Source: an uncultured bacterium (GTDB lineage Bacteria; Patescibacteriota; Saccharimonadia; Saccharimonadales; Saccharimonadaceae). Taken from it: a DNA stretch of 6,039 bases. A program made the translations under genes and the position numbers. Of the stretch, positions 4,466 to 6,039 are shown in pieces. Position 1 is the stretch's first letter. Each line of letters begins with the position of its first letter. Under the pieces are notes generated by a model that was not told the DNA's origin, did not search any database, and was given only the letters and a program-made list of their open reading frames with translations. Where the stretch lies: NCBI GenBank assembly GCA_903844835.1, contig CAIMUU010000055.1, positions 1 through 6,039 on the forward strand. Reading direction: 5' to 3'.

Positions 4466-5647
4466 ATGACAGAATTCGATCGAACAAAGCCACATGTAAA
4501 CGTCGGCACAATGGGCCACGTTGACCACGGCAAGACAACTTTAACTGCAGCTATTACGGCTGTCCTAGCTAAAAGGTTGCCAAGCCCAACTAACAAGGCC
4601 GTAACCTATGCTCAGATTGACAACGCTCCAGAAGAGCGAGCACGTGGTATCACTATTGCGTCATCTCACCAGGAATACGAATCAGCTAAGCGTCACTATG
4701 CTCACGTTGATATGCCAGGACACGCCGACTACGTCAAAAACATGATTACTGGTGCTGCCCAAATTGACGGCGCAATTCTAGTAGTTGCTGCAAATGATGG
4801 TCCACTTCCACAGACTCGCGAGCACGTACTGCTTGCTCACCAAGTTGGTGTGCCAAAAATCCTAGTATTTCTAAACAAGATGGATATTGCTTACCCAGAA
4901 CTAGTTGAATTAGTCGAGATGGACATTCGTGAACTTCTTGCTAAGAACGGCTTTGACGAAGATGCTCCAATTATCAAAGGGTCTGCAACTAAGGCGCTAG
5001 AAGGCGACAAAGCATCAGAAGATGCAATTATGGAACTCGTAGAGGCCCTAGACAGCTATATCCCACAACCTATTCGTGATCTTGAAAAACCTTTCCTAAT
5101 GCCAATTGAAGACGTGTTCTCAATCAAGGGACGTGGAACAGTTGCAACGGGACGTATCGAACAAGGTGTCATTAAAATTAACGACCCTGTCGAGATTGTT
5201 GGTCTACATCCAACACTATCATCGGTCGTAACTGGCATTGAGGCTTTCAAAAAGAACCTGAACCAAGGTCAAGCTGGCGACAACGCTGGTATCTTGCTCC
5301 GTGGTATTGAGCGCGAACAAATTGAGCGTGGTCAAGTTGTTGTCAAACCAGGCAGCTTAACTCCACACACCGAATTTGAAGCAGAAGTTTATATCCTAAA
5401 GAAAGAAGAAGGTGGTCGCCACACTCCTTTCTCAAAAGGCTACAAACCACAATTCTACTTCCGAACTACTGACGTTACTGGCGAAGTCGAACTTCCAGCC
5501 GACAAAGAATTGGTTATCCCTGGCGATACACTAACTTTCAAGGTTGTATTACTTGCTCCAATCGCTATGGAAAAGGGTCTAACCTTTGCTATTCGCGAAG
5601 GCGGCAAAACAGTTGGTGCCGGTGTTGTTACAAAAGTTGTCAAGTAA
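4466..5647 (+). CDS. tuf: Elongation factor Tu
   Basis: EF-Tu carries aminoacyl-tRNA to the ribosomal A site as a GTP ternary complex. The 393-residue protein matches the usual length. Its G domain is canonical: GHVDHGKTT (17-25), ARGITI (59-64), DMPGHADY (82-89, catalytic His86), NKMD (137-140) and SATK (173-176). Domain II shows RGTVATGRIEQG, and domain III shows GGRHTPFSKGYKPQFYFRTTDVTG and the C-terminal IREGGKTVGAGVVTKVVK. A small deviation is Met83 where most bacteria have Cys (DCPGHADY). The intact G4 and G5 motifs contrast with those of EF-G next door. It follows fusA after 134 nt with its own promoter and hairpin leader, and a strong terminator closes the unit. Confidence 0.98.
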   Translation: MTEFDRTKPHVNVGTMGHVDHGKTTLTAAITAVLAKRLPSPTNKAVTYAQIDNAPEERARGITIASSHQEYESAKRHYAHVDMPGHADYVKNMITGAAQIDGAILVVAANDGPLPQTREHVLLAHQVGVPKILVFLNKMDIAYPELVELVEMDIRELLAKNGFDEDAPIIKGSATKALEGDKASEDAIMELVEALDSYIPQPIRDLEKPFLMPIEDVFSIKGRGTVATGRIEQGVIKINDPVEIVGLHPTLSSVVTGIEAFKKNLNQGQAGDNAGILLRGIEREQIERGQVVVKPGSLTPHTEFEAEVYILKKEEGGRHTPFSKGYKPQFYFRTTDVTGEVELPADKELVIPGDTLTFKVVLLAPIAMEKGLTFAIREGGKTVGAGVVTKVVK

Positions 5648-5666
5648 TTTGATTTCTTAACAAATT

Positions 5667-5697
5667 AACACCTCTGCTAAAACGGAGGTGTTTTTGT
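5667..5697 (+). terminator. Intrinsic terminator after tuf
   Basis: AACACCTC (5667-5674) pairs with GAGGTGTT (5685-5692) over 8 bp with a 10-nt loop, and the stem runs into a T tract (TTTTTG, then TT). It begins about 20 nt after the tuf stop and separates the str genes from rpsJ. Confidence 0.9.
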
Positions 5698-5711
5698 TGT
5701 GTTAATTAGAT

Positions 5712-5739
5712 TTGAATGTTATAGTAATGTAGATAATAT
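5712..5739 (+). promoter_or_regulatory. Promoter of the rpsJ (S10) operon
   Basis: TTGAAT (5712-5717), a 16-nt spacer and TAATAT (5734-5739) follow the tuf terminator. The expected start is near 5746, with a leader of about 75 nt. In that leader ATATCG (5745-5750) can pair with CGATAT (5796-5801), a possible closing stem of an untranslated-region structure. Confidence 0.55.
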
Positions 5740-5820
5740 TAATCATATCGAGAACTCGGCGATGACAGAACAAAACTGATTCACAGCAGAGGTTACGATA
5801 TAAAAACGAAGGAGCCTTAA

Positions 5821-6039
5821 ATGGCAAACGAACAAGAACCAAATTTGCGAATTAGAATTCGCTTGAAGGCCTATGACCACAAAGTCATTGACCAGTCTGC
5901 TAAACAAATTATTGACACTGCAATTCGAACTGGTGCTAGTATCGCCGGTCCAGTGCCTTTGCCAACTCGTCGAAGTACGTTTACGGTTGTTAAATCACCT
6001 CACGTATACAAAAAAGGTGGTGAGGCGTTCGAAATGCGC
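5821..6039 (+). CDS. rpsJ: 30S ribosomal protein S10 (5' part, runs off the window)
   Basis: S10 is a 30S head protein and, as NusE, partner of NusB and NusG in transcription antitermination and coupling. The visible 73 residues include LRIRIRLKAYDHKVIDQSAKQI (9-30), GPVPLPTRRSTFTVVKSPHV (43-62) and FEMR at the window edge, so roughly the last 30 residues are missing. A short N-terminal extension (MANEQEPN) precedes the conserved core. Tyr63 after SPHV stands where Asn or Asp is common. The start is set by AAGGAG (5809-5814), 6 nt before the ATG. It follows the tuf terminator and has its own promoter, so it probably opens the next ribosomal protein operon. Confidence 0.97.
   Translation, partial: MANEQEPNLRIRIRLKAYDHKVIDQSAKQIIDTAIRTGASIAGPVPLPTRRSTFTVVKSPHVYKKGGEAFEMR

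Noticed and set aside
1..6039. CRISPR arrays, tRNA or rRNA genes, recoded UGA codons
   Set aside because: No regularly spaced repeats, cloverleaf folds or rRNA motifs were seen, and the conserved genes read cleanly with the standard bacterial code.

Overview
The window covers the end of rpoC and the str / start-of-S10 ribosomal block of a bacterium: rpoC (3' end) - small two-gene insert on the minus strand - rpsL - rpsG - fusA - tuf - rpsJ (5' part). Base composition is moderately AT-rich, and the standard bacterial code fits, with no in-frame UGA in any conserved gene. The proteins are divergent but full length. S12 carries the longer N-terminal insertion typical of Firmicutes and many other lineages. 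EF-G has atypical guanine-recognition motifs, and an Lys-to-Pro change sits at the streptomycin site of S12. This combination makes me think of a Candidate Phyla Radiation bacterium, perhaps Saccharibacteria (TM7). That placement is an impression from protein style and not a measured phylogeny.

Layout. Positions 1-117 are the C-terminus of RNA polymerase beta', followed by a strong intrinsic terminator (137-165). Positions 173-974 form an unusual module bounded by imperfect inverted repeats of about 27-30 bp. Inside it, on the minus strand, are two tightly spaced small genes: an unrecognised 122-aa soluble protein and a 51-aa protein with a single membrane helix. Both have good Shine-Dalgarno sites. 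A promoter on the right-hand repeat arm probably drives them, a structured leader precedes them, and a long hairpin (222-277) follows them. Neither ends in a classic T-run terminator.

From about 1066 rightward the translation block is on the plus strand. A good promoter (-10 TATAAT at 1089-1094) precedes a leader of about 190 nt with two hairpins. rpsL and rpsG then overlap by one base, and fusA follows after a 60-nt gap. A 134-nt fusA-tuf gap contains its own promoter, tuf ends at a strong intrinsic terminator (5667-5697), and rpsJ begins a new transcription unit with its own promoter. The S12 and S7 proteins build the 30S subunit, EF-Tu delivers aminoacyl-tRNA, EF-G translocates, and S10 opens the next ribosomal protein operon.

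The most notable observations are: (1) EF-G has NKIN in place of NKxD and has also lost the SAxK-type G5 motif, while EF-Tu next door is canonical; (2) the inverted-repeat-bounded two-gene insert lies between rpoC and rpsL; (3) related hairpins built on TTCGC/GCGAA recur in the rpsL, fusA and tuf leaders, two of them sharing a bulged A and a compensated outer stem; (4) S12 has Pro at the Lys88 position linked to streptomycin resistance.
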